A stretch of DNA of 64,000 bases from Anaerolineae bacterium (GTDB taxonomy: Bacteria; Chloroflexota; Anaerolineae; Anaerolineales; Anaerolineaceae): assembly GCA_013178185.1 (NCBI GenBank), contig JABLXC010000001.1:124001-188000 (forward strand). Reading direction: 5' to 3'. Positions 1-8,047 of the stretch are shown piece by piece (position 1 is the first letter of the stretch; the number at the start of each line of letters is the position of its first letter). Made by a program: the position numbers and the translations under genes. Below the pieces are notes generated by a model. It searched no databases. It was given only the letters and a program-made list of their open reading frames with translations, and was not told where the DNA came from.

Positions 1-12
1 TGAGGTGTAGTA

Positions 13-501
13 ATGAAACTTGAATTCTATGTAAATAATCAACAGGTCTCCCTGGAAATTGAAGATAATGAGATGTTGGTTGATGTGTTAAGGGAGCGCC
101 TCGGTTTAACGGGGACGAAAATCAGTTGCCGCGAAGGCGAATGTGGGTCTTGCACAGTCTGGTTAGATGAGAAGCCTGTGAATTCTTGTATTCTGCCAGC
201 GGCAAAAGCTCAAGGGCGTCATGTTATTACTATTGAAGGACTAGGGAATTTAGAAAGTCCGCATATCGTTCAGGAACAAATTGCAAGATTTGGCGCAACG
301 CAATGTGGTTATTGCACACCAGGGTATGTGATGGCGGCAGCAGCTCTGTTAAGAGATCACCCTCATGCAAGTCATGATGAAATCATGCAGGGCTTGTCTG
401 GAAATTTGTGCCGCTGTACGGGGTATACCCGAATTATTGCGGCAGTAGAATCGCTCGTTGATTCGTCTGTTGAAATTCCTCTTCCCAAGGAATTGCGATA
501 A
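13..501 (+). CDS. 2Fe-2S subunit of a molybdenum hydroxylase (xanthine dehydrogenase/CoxS family)
   Basis: Small electron-transfer subunit of a xanthine-oxidase-family hydroxylase. It carries two [2Fe-2S] clusters that pass electrons from the molybdenum site to FAD. The N-terminal ferredoxin fold has the plant-type cluster cysteines C39, C44, C47 and C59 (CREGECGSC); the helical C-terminal domain has CGYC and LCRC motifs. At 162 residues it has the family's normal length. GAGGTG lies 5 bases before the ATG. The window opens with TGA, which may be the stop of a preceding FAD or molybdopterin subunit gene outside the window. No partner subunit follows, so this is probably the last gene of its operon. 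GC is visibly lower than in the next gene and similar to the hydroxylase operon at 38.9-42.7 kb. The substrate cannot be told from this subunit. Confidence 0.93.
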   Translation: MKLEFYVNNQQVSLEIEDNEMLVDVLRERLGLTGTKISCREGECGSCTVWLDEKPVNSCILPAAKAQGRHVITIEGLGNLESPHIVQEQIARFGATQCGYCTPGYVMAAAALLRDHPHASHDEIMQGLSGNLCRCTGYTRIIAAVESLVDSSVEIPLPKELR

Positions 502-767
502 ACAAATTTTGTAGTTTAGGGATGGCGCTGAAGACGTTCGATTTCTCGTCCACTTTCCTTTCCTACAACATTCGCCAGTCCTTTCCAGTCCGGGCGCAAA
601 CGGTATAGAACTCGGGTTCCTTTCCCCCGGCGATTGTCTGTTATAAGCCGTGATTGTTTGTCATTGATTGCAGATGGTTTTAGACGGGCGTCAGCCTGGT
701 TGGTTGCTCGCGGGAGTATAATAAGGCTTCTGCCTGAGGGCAGGTCAGTTTTAAACAAAGGTATTCT
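502..767. other. Intergenic region with a candidate -10 element for the lactate permease gene
   Basis: No convincing gene. A consensus TATAAT at 717-722 lies about 46 bases before the permease ATG, but no good -35 hexamer is present at the right distance. A short reading frame on the minus strand (758-516) begins with TTG and ends in a stretch vaguely like a winged-helix regulator C-terminus; it has no ribosome binding site and is not called. Confidence 0.35.
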
Positions 768-2345
768 ATGCCATTAACCTTTTTTACATGGCTGCTGGCT
801 TTTTTGCCTGTCGCGGTGGTGTTGGCGCTGATGCTTGGGTTAAAGTGGGGCGGCAGCCGCGCTGGCGTTGCTGGATGGACTACGGCGTTGCTGACGGCCG
901 GTTTGTTTTTTGGGGCCGGGGCGCGCTTGCTGGCGTATACGCAGGTCAAAGGAACGTTGCTCACGCTGGATGTGTGTTATGTGGTATGGGCAGCGTTGTT
1001 GTTATACCACGTGGCAAACGAAGCCGGGGCGGTGGATGTGATCGGGAAAGCGCTGCCTGCCCTGACCCGCGAGCGCGCCTTTCAGGGGCTGCTGTTAGGG
1101 TGGCTTTTTGCCTCTTTTCTGCAAGGCATGGGTGGTTTTGGCGTCCCGGTGGCGGTCAGTGCGCCGCTGCTGGTGGGGCTGGGTTATACGCCGGTGCAGG
1201 CGGTGATTATGGCTTGCATTGGGCATGGCTGGGCTGTCAATTTCGGCTCGATGGCGACCTCGTTCCAGACCCTGATGGCGGTTACCGGCCTGCCTGCCGA
1301 AGTTCTGGCGCCCGATTCGGCCATCTTCTTAGGGGGCGCCTGCCTGGCATGCGGCATGGTGGTGACGCTGGTCGGCGACGGCTGGAAAAAGATGTTTCAG
1401 CTTCTTCCGGGGACTATCTTGTTGAGCGCCGTGATGGGGGGGACGCAATACCTGCTCTCGACTCATGGCGTGTACACCTTGGGCGCTACCGGCGCAGCCA
1501 TGGCGGGCCTGGCCGTCGCGATATTGATCACTCGCTTGCCAGCTTACCGTGGGAACGGACTAAACGGCGCCAGGCATTTGATTTCCGGGAACGGCCGTCC
1601 GCGCTCTTTGTGGGTGGCGCTTTCCGGTTATGCCGCGCTGGTGATCCTGGCCTTTGGGATGAACCTGATTCCGTCCATCAACCGGCTGGTGGATCACGTC
1701 CAGTTCAGCCTGCCCTTCCCTGAGCTGCAAACTGGCCTGGGGTTTGTCGTCCCCGCCGAGATGGGGCGCAGCATCAATATCTTTGGTCACCCCGGCGCGA
1801 TTTTGACGTACGCCTCGCTGGTCTCTTACCTGATCTACCGCCGCGCCGGCTACTACGAAACCGGCGCTTTGAAAAGGATCCTGGACAACACCTCGCAGGG
1901 GGCGGTCAACTCCAGCCTGGGCGTAGCTGCGATGGTGGGCATGGCGGTCGCGATGTCCAACAGTGGCATGACGAATCTGCTGGCCGCCGGTCTGAGTCAG
2001 GGCTTTGGGAAGAGCGCTTACCCTGCCGTCGCGCCTTTGATTGGGGCATTGGGGGCGTTCATCACCGGCAGCAACAACAACTCTAACGTCTTGTTCGGAA
2101 TGCTGCAATACCGCACAGCGGAGCTGTTGGGGCTGGGTGTTCCGCTCATTCTGGGGGCGCAAACGGCGGGCGGATCGTTGGGCAGCATTATGGCGCCTGC
2201 CAAAGTGATCGTGGGTTGTAGTACGGTCGGGTTGGGCGATAACGAAGGCGTTGTGATGGGCAAGATCCTGATTTACGGGATCGGGCCGGTATTGTTGGTC
2301 GCTCTGTTGGCGCTGGCCTTCTCGTGGCTGGGGTGGGGGGCATGA
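768..2345 (+). CDS. L-lactate permease family transporter (LctP/LldP)
   Basis: Polytopic inner-membrane symporter of the lactate permease family (proton-coupled L-lactate or glycolate uptake). At 525 residues with about a dozen hydrophobic segments it matches the family length. Diagnostic stretches include GMGGFGVPVAVSAPLL (about residues 122-137), GHGWAVNFGSMA (about 152-163), and near the C-terminus GSNNNSNVLFG and a PAKVIVG segment. AAAGGT precedes the ATG by 6 bases. It is followed with a 4-base overlap by a small membrane protein. Substrate is inferred from family membership; related carboxylates are possible. The gene is clearly GC-richer than the iron-sulfur gene upstream. Confidence 0.9.
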   Translation: MPLTFFTWLLAFLPVAVVLALMLGLKWGGSRAGVAGWTTALLTAGLFFGAGARLLAYTQVKGTLLTLDVCYVVWAALLLYHVANEAGAVDVIGKALPALTRERAFQGLLLGWLFASFLQGMGGFGVPVAVSAPLLVGLGYTPVQAVIMACIGHGWAVNFGSMATSFQTLMAVTGLPAEVLAPDSAIFLGGACLACGMVVTLVGDGWKKMFQLLPGTILLSAVMGGTQYLLSTHGVYTLGATGAAMAGLAVAILITRLPAYRGNGLNGARHLISGNGRPRSLWVALSGYAALVILAFGMNLIPSINRLVDHVQFSLPFPELQTGLGFVVPAEMGRSINIFGHPGAILTYASLVSYLIYRRAGYYETGALKRILDNTSQGAVNSSLGVAAMVGMAVAMSNSGMTNLLAAGLSQGFGKSAYPAVAPLIGALGAFITGSNNNSNVLFGMLQYRTAELLGLGVPLILGAQTAGGSLGSIMAPAKVIVGCSTVGLGDNEGVVMGKILIYGIGPVLLVALLALAFSWLGWGA

Positions 2346-2521
2346 ACCATCATCCTAGGACCAGGCCCTGGCGGGCGCGCCTGCAGGCGGTGGCACTGGC
2401 GCTGATTCTGGGTGCGCCTTTTGGGCTATATGCCGCCTTACAAAGCGGCAACGCGCCCCTTGCAGTTTTTTTCTTCGCGCTGCTGGTGTTGAGCATGGCG
2501 CTGACCTACCTGAGCGGATGA
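2342..2521 (+). CDS. Small membrane protein translationally coupled to the lactate permease
   Basis: A 59-residue protein starting at the ATG that overlaps the permease stop as ATGA, a typical sign of translational coupling. The N-terminal 15 residues are basic (RTRPWRARLQ), followed by two hydrophobic segments (about residues 16-33 and 37-57), so a two-helix inner-membrane protein with positive-inside start is likely. No family is recognised. Its position suggests an accessory or stabilising subunit of the permease, which is inference only. Confidence 0.6.
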   Translation: MNHHPRTRPWRARLQAVALALILGAPFGLYAALQSGNAPLAVFFFALLVLSMALTYLSG

Positions 2522-2532
2522 ACCGTCAGGCG

Positions 2533-3582
2533 TTATGGCTTTTGCAGCAGCGCCGGAGCGAATTGTTCGAATTCTTTTGATTGGGCTTCTTCGATCTTCC
2601 CGCTATCGGCCAGGGCTGCAAAATCTGGCATGATCGGCAGCCGTACCGAGGGCAGGGGGCGACCGGCGGCTTTCTCGATTTCTGCCAGGTGGCTCGGGCC
2701 GAATATTTGGTGAACGCTGCCGCAATCAGGGCATTTAAAATAGCTCATGTTTTCCACCACGCCCAGGATGGGGATGTTCAACTGCACCAGCATCGCCATG
2801 GCTTTGCGTACCACCAGCGCGGCCAGGTCTTGCGGTGTTGTCACCAGCACCACGCCGGTCAGCGGCAAGCTCTGCAAGACCGTCAGGGAGGCATCCGAGG
2901 TGCCGGGCGGCAGATCAACCAGCAGGTAATCCAGTTTGCCCCACAAGACATCCGTCCAAAATTGCTGGATGGCGCCAGAGATGACAGGGCCGCGCCAGAT
3001 AACGGCCGTATCTTCAGCTTTTACCAGCAGGTTGGTTGAAACGACCTTGACGCCGAGGTGCGTCATCGCTGGGAGAATGCCCTGGTCGCCGCCGCGCAGC
3101 CCACCGGGAGGCAGGCCGAACAGTTTTGGGATGCTGGGGCCAGTGATATCGGCGTCCAGGATGCCCACCTTGTAGCCCTGCCGTGCCAGCGTAACCGCCA
3201 ACAACGAAGTAATGGAAGACTTTCCCACCCCGCCTTTGCCGCTCATGATGGCGACCAGGTGTCTCACTTTGTTGAACTGGTTGAGCTTGGGCAGGGCGGG
3301 GACGGCGGACCCTAAGGCGGCGCGACGTTCTTCGGGCGTCATGGCGCCGAAGACGACTTCGACTTCGCTCACCCCTGGCAGAGCCTGGAGGACACGCCGG
3401 GTTTCGGCGGAGATCTGCTCGCGCAGCGGGCACGAAGGCACCGTCAGCGCCAGCGTAAAGCTGATTTTCCCTTGTGGGCTGATCTTCAGATCGCGCACCA
3501 TGTTCAGGTCAACCAGGTTGCGGTGCAGTTCCGGGTCCTTCACCTGGCGCAACGCTTCCATGACTTCTTGTTCAGTAGGCAT
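2533..3582 (-). CDS. mrp: Mrp/NBP35-type iron-sulfur cluster carrier ATPase with N-terminal MIP18 (DUF59) domain
   Basis: P-loop ATPase of the Mrp/ApbC family that binds and transfers Fe-S clusters to apoproteins in the cytoplasm. The MIP18-like domain covers about residues 1-80. The deviant Walker A motif SGKGGVGKSS is at about 114-123, a DLPPGTSD motif follows, and a CPDC pair near residue 276 is the cluster-bridging cysteine motif. The start at 3582 is chosen over an ATG 12 bases upstream because GGGAG sits 5 bases before it. It is the third gene after ndh2 and ppk2, about 20 bases behind ppk2. The association with ndh2 fits a redox-regulated operon needing Fe-S maturation, which is inferred. 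Confidence 0.93.
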   Translation of the reverse strand: MPTEQEVMEALRQVKDPELHRNLVDLNMVRDLKISPQGKISFTLALTVPSCPLREQISAETRRVLQALPGVSEVEVVFGAMTPEERRAALGSAVPALPKLNQFNKVRHLVAIMSGKGGVGKSSITSLLAVTLARQGYKVGILDADITGPSIPKLFGLPPGGLRGGDQGILPAMTHLGVKVVSTNLLVKAEDTAVIWRGPVISGAIQQFWTDVLWGKLDYLLVDLPPGTSDASLTVLQSLPLTGVVLVTTPQDLAALVVRKAMAMLVQLNIPILGVVENMSYFKCPDCGSVHQIFGPSHLAEIEKAAGRPLPSVRLPIMPDFAALADSGKIEEAQSKEFEQFAPALLQKP

Positions 3583-3603
3583 AGAATCTCCCATGTCAAT
3601 GGA

Positions 3604-4425
3604 TCAGGCTGCCGCCAGCAACTGGCGGTATTGATTGATTTCGTTTTCTTTTATGCTTGCGGGGTATTGCATCTTCAGGTTTTCCAAAGTCTCGACAAGA
3701 ATTCCGGCGATTACCAGGTTGCGGTACCACTTCTTATCCGAGGGGATGATATACCAGGGGGCTTTTTTCTGGCTGGTGCGGCTCAGAACCTCTTCGTAAG
3801 CTTCTTGGTAAGCCGGCCAGAGCTTGCGCTCTTCCAGGTCGCCCGGATTGAACTTCCAGCGTTTTGCAGGTTCTTCAAGGCGGGCTAACAGCCGTTCTTT
3901 TTGCTCCTCCGGGCTGATGTGGAGGAAAAATTTGAGGATCGTCACGCCTTCATCGGCCAGCATCTGCTCGAAGGCGTTGATATGGTCGTAGCGCCTCTTC
4001 CAGATCGCTGGGGGCACCAGGTTGTGAACGCGAACAACCAGGACGTCCTCATAATGGCTGCGATTGAAAATGACAATTTCTCCCCTGCCAGGTACGTGAG
4101 GATGTACCCGCCACAGGTAATCGTGGTCCAACTCAACTGGCGTGGGCGCTTTGAAGCTGGCAACCTTTACACCCTGGGGGTTGACCCCTTCGAAAACTGC
4201 GCGAATGACGCCGTCTTTCCCGCTGGTGTCCATACCCTGCAGGATGACCAACAGACGGTGTTTATGTTCTGCATACAACATTTCCTGAAGCTGATCTAAT
4301 TTGGTGTTGAGTTCGGCAATCTTCTTTTTGGCTTGCTCTTTGTCTCCGTCAAACTGGCTTGTTTCGGCAGGGCGCCATGCTTTAAGATCCACCTTCTGCC
4401 CTGGTTCAACCCGGTAATCCTTCAT
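3604..4425 (-). CDS. ppk2: Polyphosphate kinase 2 family protein
   Basis: PPK2-family kinase that transfers phosphate between polyphosphate and nucleotides, regenerating NDP or NTP. The core P-loop fold shows Walker A GMDTSGKDG at residues 64-72 and the FNRSHYEDVLV Walker B/lid segment at about 120-130, with the conserved PPEEQ-like and RWKFNPGDLEER segments behind. The 273-residue length matches single-domain PPK2. The start at 4425 overlaps the ndh2 stop as ATGA and has a perfect AGGAGG 9 bases upstream, so the longer reading frame beginning at 4476 is rejected. Which nucleotide is used (AMP, ADP or GDP) cannot be decided here. Coupling to ndh2 suggests a link between NADH oxidation and phosphate-energy storage. 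Confidence 0.93.
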   Translation of the reverse strand: MKDYRVEPGQKVDLKAWRPAETSQFDGDKEQAKKKIAELNTKLDQLQEMLYAEHKHRLLVILQGMDTSGKDGVIRAVFEGVNPQGVKVASFKAPTPVELDHDYLWRVHPHVPGRGEIVIFNRSHYEDVLVVRVHNLVPPAIWKRRYDHINAFEQMLADEGVTILKFFLHISPEEQKERLLARLEEPAKRWKFNPGDLEERKLWPAYQEAYEEVLSRTSQKKAPWYIIPSDKKWYRNLVIAGILVETLENLKMQYPASIKENEINQYRQLLAAA

Positions 4426-5726
4426 GATTTTCCCTCCTGGGAGAGTGATATCTTTGATTCTACCTCGTTTAGGCAATTCGGTTCAATCAGGCGCACGGCG
4501 CGATCGTAAAAGAAATAATCCCAGGCCCAGTTGATCAGCACAATCAGGCGGTTGCGGAAGCCGATGATGCGCAGGATGTGCGCTCCCAGCCAGACCATCC
4601 AGGCGAGAAAGCCGCGGAACTTGAGGCCGCCGATCTTTGCCACTGCCTGGTTACGTCCGATGGTGGCCAGCGCGCCGGGGTCGCGATAAACAAAAGGCTT
4701 GAGCGCCTCTCCTTCAATATGCCTCAGGATGTTTTTGGCGGCGCAGTCGCCTTGCTGCATGGCGACTGGCGCGACCATTGGCAAAGGGAGGTTGGCCGGA
4801 TCTTCCAGATAGGCGGCGTCGCCGATGACGAAGACTTCCGGGTAATCTGGCAGTTGTAATGTGGGCAGCGCCCGTACACGTCCCTGCCCGCCGACCGGCT
4901 GGCCAAGTGAAGCAACCAGCGGATGGGCCTGGACGCCCGCCGCCCAGATGAGGGTGTGGGCCGGCAGCGCCTGGCCGTCCTTCAAGATCACCTGGCGGCC
5001 GTTGAAGCTTTCTACAATTGCTCCGAGGCGAACCTCTACCTTCTTGCGTTTCAGCGCTTCCAGGGTGAAGGCGCTCAAATCTGGCGGCATGGCAGGCAGT
5101 AGACGGTTGGCCCCTTCGAGCAGAAGGATACGGACATCTTGGAGATCGAGGTCGGGGTAGTCCTTTACCAGCGCCAGGCGGGTGAGTTCTGAGAGCGCAC
5201 CGGCAGATTCGACGCCAGTAGGACCACCCCCCACCACGACGAAAGTCAGCAATGCCTTGCGGCGCTGGGGATCTTTTTCGTGGCTGGCTTTTTCGAACAT
5301 CTTGAGCAGATGGTTACGAATTTCTTTGGCTTCGTCCAGATCTTTCAAACTGAAGGCGTGCTGTTTGAGACTTTCCATGCCGAAGAAATTGGTCACACTG
5401 CCGACAGCCAGAATCAGGTAGTCGTACGAGATCATCCCCGCGCTGGTCTCAAGACGTTTGGCAGCCAGGTCCACCGCCCTGACCCTGGCCAGCCGGAAGG
5501 AAGCATTCTTCTGGCGGCGGAGGATCGCTCGCACCGGATAGGCAATCTCATCTGCCGACATGCCCGCTGTAGAGACCTGGTAGAGGAGCGGCTGAAAGAG
5601 GTGGTAATTGTGCTGGTCAATCAAGGTCACGCGGGTAGGGGCGCCGGAAAGCGCCCGCGCGGCCCGCAAGCCTCCAAAACCCGCGCCGACGATGACGACA
5701 TGGGGTTGTTCAGGTTTCGCTTTCAT
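4422..5726 (-). CDS. ndh: Type II NADH dehydrogenase (NADH:quinone oxidoreductase)
   Basis: FAD-dependent, non-proton-pumping NADH:quinone reductase that sits on the inner face of the membrane. The N-terminal FAD-binding Rossmann motif GAGFGG is at residues 14-19, a second dinucleotide motif VVVGGGPTGVE is near 165, and AGVQAHP and a DAAYLED FAD-ribityl motif follow. The C-terminal 60 residues are amphipathic or hydrophobic (FLAWMVWLGAHILRI), fitting membrane attachment. Length (434) is normal. The ATG at 5726 is preferred over a GTG 12 bases upstream because AGGTG lies 9 bases before it. The gene heads the ndh2-ppk2-mrp operon and has a Rex-like operator at its promoter. Confidence 0.93.
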   Translation of the reverse strand: MKAKPEQPHVVIVGAGFGGLRAARALSGAPTRVTLIDQHNYHLFQPLLYQVSTAGMSADEIAYPVRAILRRQKNASFRLARVRAVDLAAKRLETSAGMISYDYLILAVGSVTNFFGMESLKQHAFSLKDLDEAKEIRNHLLKMFEKASHEKDPQRRKALLTFVVVGGGPTGVESAGALSELTRLALVKDYPDLDLQDVRILLLEGANRLLPAMPPDLSAFTLEALKRKKVEVRLGAIVESFNGRQVILKDGQALPAHTLIWAAGVQAHPLVASLGQPVGGQGRVRALPTLQLPDYPEVFVIGDAAYLEDPANLPLPMVAPVAMQQGDCAAKNILRHIEGEALKPFVYRDPGALATIGRNQAVAKIGGLKFRGFLAWMVWLGAHILRIIGFRNRLIVLINWAWDYFFYDRAVRLIEPNCLNEVESKISLSQEGKS

Positions 5727-5767
5727 GGTCTGTTGCACCTTTCCCGGTAGGTGAGCCGGAAATCAAT

Positions 5768-5785
5768 TTGTGTAATATTTCACAA
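5768..5785. promoter_or_regulatory. Rex-like operator (TTGTG-N8-CACAA palindrome)
   Basis: TTGTGTAATATTTCACAA differs by one base from the widely conserved Rex operator consensus TTGTGAAATATTTCACAA. The palindromic match extends to AATTTGTG/CACAAATT. It overlaps the predicted transcription start of the NADH dehydrogenase operon, a position suited to repression. Rex is the NADH/NAD+-sensing repressor, and ndh is one of its known targets in other bacteria; no rex gene lies in this window. Confidence 0.72.
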
Positions 5786-5789
5786 ATTA

Positions 5790-5818
5790 ATTATAATAAT
5801 TTAGACGCTAATTGTCTA
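5790..5818 (-). promoter_or_regulatory. Promoter of the ndh2-ppk2-mrp operon
   Basis: Reading leftward, TAGACA (5818-5813) and TATAAT (5795-5790) are separated by 17 bases, a near-ideal housekeeping promoter. The predicted transcription start is near 5783, about 57 bases before the ndh2 ATG, and falls inside the adjoining Rex-like palindrome. Confidence 0.75.
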
Positions 5819-5819
5819 G

Positions 5820-6083
5820 TATCATTTGTTCTATTACCCTCCCAAGCCGGGCTGGGGTTTACAAAAAGTTTTCAAACCTGAGACTTTTTGCCGGTTTTTT
5901 CGTATGATATATAGGAACAAAATTAAGTTAATGAGCGTCTAGTTCTATAGACTCTGAAGCGCAAGCGAAAAAGTTTTCTAAAAAGAGTGTCTTTTGCTGC
6001 GCAGCGGGGTTATAAGGTGCAAAACAGGCAGACTCTGCCGTTGGAAAACGCAGCCGCAGCGAGATGCGGTCAAGGAGGTCTCG
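5820..6083 (+). other. Structured leader upstream of a 28-residue peptide gene
   Basis: AT-rich divergent region. A TATGAT-TATATA stretch (5903-5913) is a possible -10, without a clear -35. The segment just before the peptide gene can fold: GGCAGA/TCTGCC (6027-6039) and CCGCA-GCGAGA-TGCGG (6054-6069), the latter ending three bases before the Shine-Dalgarno sequence AAGGAGG (6072-6078). No known riboswitch class was recognised. Confidence 0.4.
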
Positions 6084-6170
6084 ATGGCGCCAGTTGTCTA
6101 TTTGGTTGTGGCATTTTTTATGCTGTTGTTTGGAGTAATGAGTGTGGCTGGGACGTCGCTCAAACAGTAA
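6084..6170 (+). CDS. Small single-helix membrane peptide (28 residues)
   Basis: Starts MAPVVYLVVAFFMLLFGVMS and ends TSLKQ. The peptide is one uninterrupted hydrophobic helix with a short polar, basic tail. AAGGAGGT, a full-length anti-16S match, ends 4 bases before the ATG, which is the best ribosome binding site in this part of the window. The gene stands alone between a structured leader and a terminator at 6348-6372, divergent from ndh2. Size and form recall small subunits or modulators of membrane complexes (KdpF- or CydX-like in shape), but no sequence family is recognised and no function is assigned. Confidence 0.6.
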   Translation: MAPVVYLVVAFFMLLFGVMSVAGTSLKQ

Positions 6171-6231
6171 GATGACCTTTCGAGCAGATCATTGCCCACG
6201 CTTTACCGTTCTCCTGATATCTCCAGACCAG

Positions 6232-6269
6232 AGAGCAGCCTCTTTCTTCGCTTGAGAAAGAACTGCTCT
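6232..6269 (+). other. Strong hairpin downstream of the small peptide gene
   Basis: AGAGCAG (6232-6238) pairs perfectly with CTGCTCT (6263-6269). Inside, CTTTCTT (6242-6248) pairs with GAGAAAG (6254-6260) around a five-base loop. No T tract follows, so it is not a terminator by itself. It may be a 3'-UTR stabilising element or part of a small RNA that ends at the terminator 80 bases downstream. Confidence 0.5.
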
Positions 6270-6347
6270 GCTGGGGTTTAAGCCTAAATCGGCGCCTTTC
6301 CTTCGACCCAGACCGCAGTAGCCCTTCTCTCTCACCAGTTGGTCCGA

Positions 6348-6372
6348 CTCCGCCAGACGGCGGGGTTTTTTT
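6348..6372 (+). terminator. Intrinsic terminator
   Basis: CCGCC-AGAC-GGCGG stem-loop (6350-6363, extended by two weaker pairs) followed directly by GG and seven T residues. It closes the transcription unit of the 28-residue peptide. Confidence 0.8.
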
Positions 6373-6511
6373 ATCTACGCCAAAACGACGGCTGCCCTAT
6401 GCCTGCGCAATTTTTGCCCGACGGGAACCCCACAGCCCGTTTTAGCGTCAAAGATAAGGCGGTTTCTCGTGGTAGAATCCGCCAGGACAACCAGAAATGG
6501 AGCGAGATATC

Positions 6512-7306
6512 ATGAAAGAACCAGATCTGGACCACCTGGAAAGCGGACAACAAAGCCGGCGATTGCGTTGGGATTGGATCTTGCCCGTTTTTTACCGGCC
6601 GCGCCGTACGCTCGAACAAATCACCCTACAAGAGCGCCCGGTCTGGCTGGCTCCCCTCCTTTTGTTGACGATCCTGACAATTGCGCATATCCTGCTGACT
6701 GCCCCAGCGCGGCAGGCCGAAGCGCAAATGAGCGCCGCCCCGCCGCCGGTGATGGATTATTATACGCCGGAGCAAAGAGCGCAATTCGAGCAGGGCCTGG
6801 CCGCAGGACAGGGGTTTGTGTTCATTTACCTCTTTCCCTTGCTGGGAGGGATTTTGGGGGTATGGCTTTCGTGGCTGCTGTTGGGGAGCATTTTGCACCT
6901 GGCATTAACGCTCAGCGGCAGCCGCAGCACCAGCGCCCTGGCGTTTAACTTGAGCGCATTTGCTTTTTTGCCCGCAGCGCTGCGCCTGGTCGTTCGGACG
7001 ACGTATACGCTGATCAGCGGGCGGGCGATCCAAAGCCCTGGCCTTTCAGGTTTTGTCGCCCCCGAGGCTGATGGGGTTTTGCCCTTCCTTCACTCGGCGC
7101 TTTCATTTGTTGATCTCTATTTTTTATGGACGGTAGCTTTGCTCCTCATCGGGGTGGCGAAATTGCCGGGATTAAACCGCAACAGGGCGCGCGTAGCCAC
7201 CTTGATAACCGCCGTGATCTTGCTGGCACTGATGGCGCTGCCGGGCTTTTTGGGCGCGAAGCTGGGGCAGCTTTCGGCCGGCAGCAACGGGCCGATTTTC
7301 TTCTAA
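6512..7306 (+). CDS. YIP1-family membrane protein
   Basis: A 264-residue polytopic membrane protein with the YIP1-domain pattern: a cytoplasmic N-terminus carrying FYRPRRTLEQI (the usual P-x-x-T-hydrophobic entry motif), a first helix near residues 40-60, an extracytoplasmic loop, then a bundle of four hydrophobic segments to the C-terminus. The start at 6512 is chosen over an ATG five codons upstream because GGAG lies 9 bases before it. Ten bases separate it from an ABC ATPase gene, and a secreted protein and a permease follow, so it probably belongs to this export module. In bacteria YIP1 proteins often lie beside ABC transporters, with no defined biochemical role. Confidence 0.8.
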   Translation: MKEPDLDHLESGQQSRRLRWDWILPVFYRPRRTLEQITLQERPVWLAPLLLLTILTIAHILLTAPARQAEAQMSAAPPPVMDYYTPEQRAQFEQGLAAGQGFVFIYLFPLLGGILGVWLSWLLLGSILHLALTLSGSRSTSALAFNLSAFAFLPAALRLVVRTTYTLISGRAIQSPGLSGFVAPEADGVLPFLHSALSFVDLYFLWTVALLLIGVAKLPGLNRNRARVATLITAVILLALMALPGFLGAKLGQLSAGSNGPIFF

Positions 7307-7315
7307 CCAGTAGCG

Positions 7316-8029
<714 letters not shown>

Positions 8030-8047
8030 CAATAAGGAAAAGATAGA

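Noticed and set aside
516-758. Minus-strand frame of 80 residues before the lactate permease gene
   Set aside because: It starts with TTG, lacks a ribosome binding site, and only its last 40 residues faintly resemble a winged-helix regulator. It may be a relic but cannot be supported.
6020-6083. Possible known riboswitch in the leader of the 28-residue peptide gene
   Set aside because: Hairpins are visible, but none of the conserved cores of cyclic di-GMP, ydaO, magnesium or other common riboswitches could be matched.
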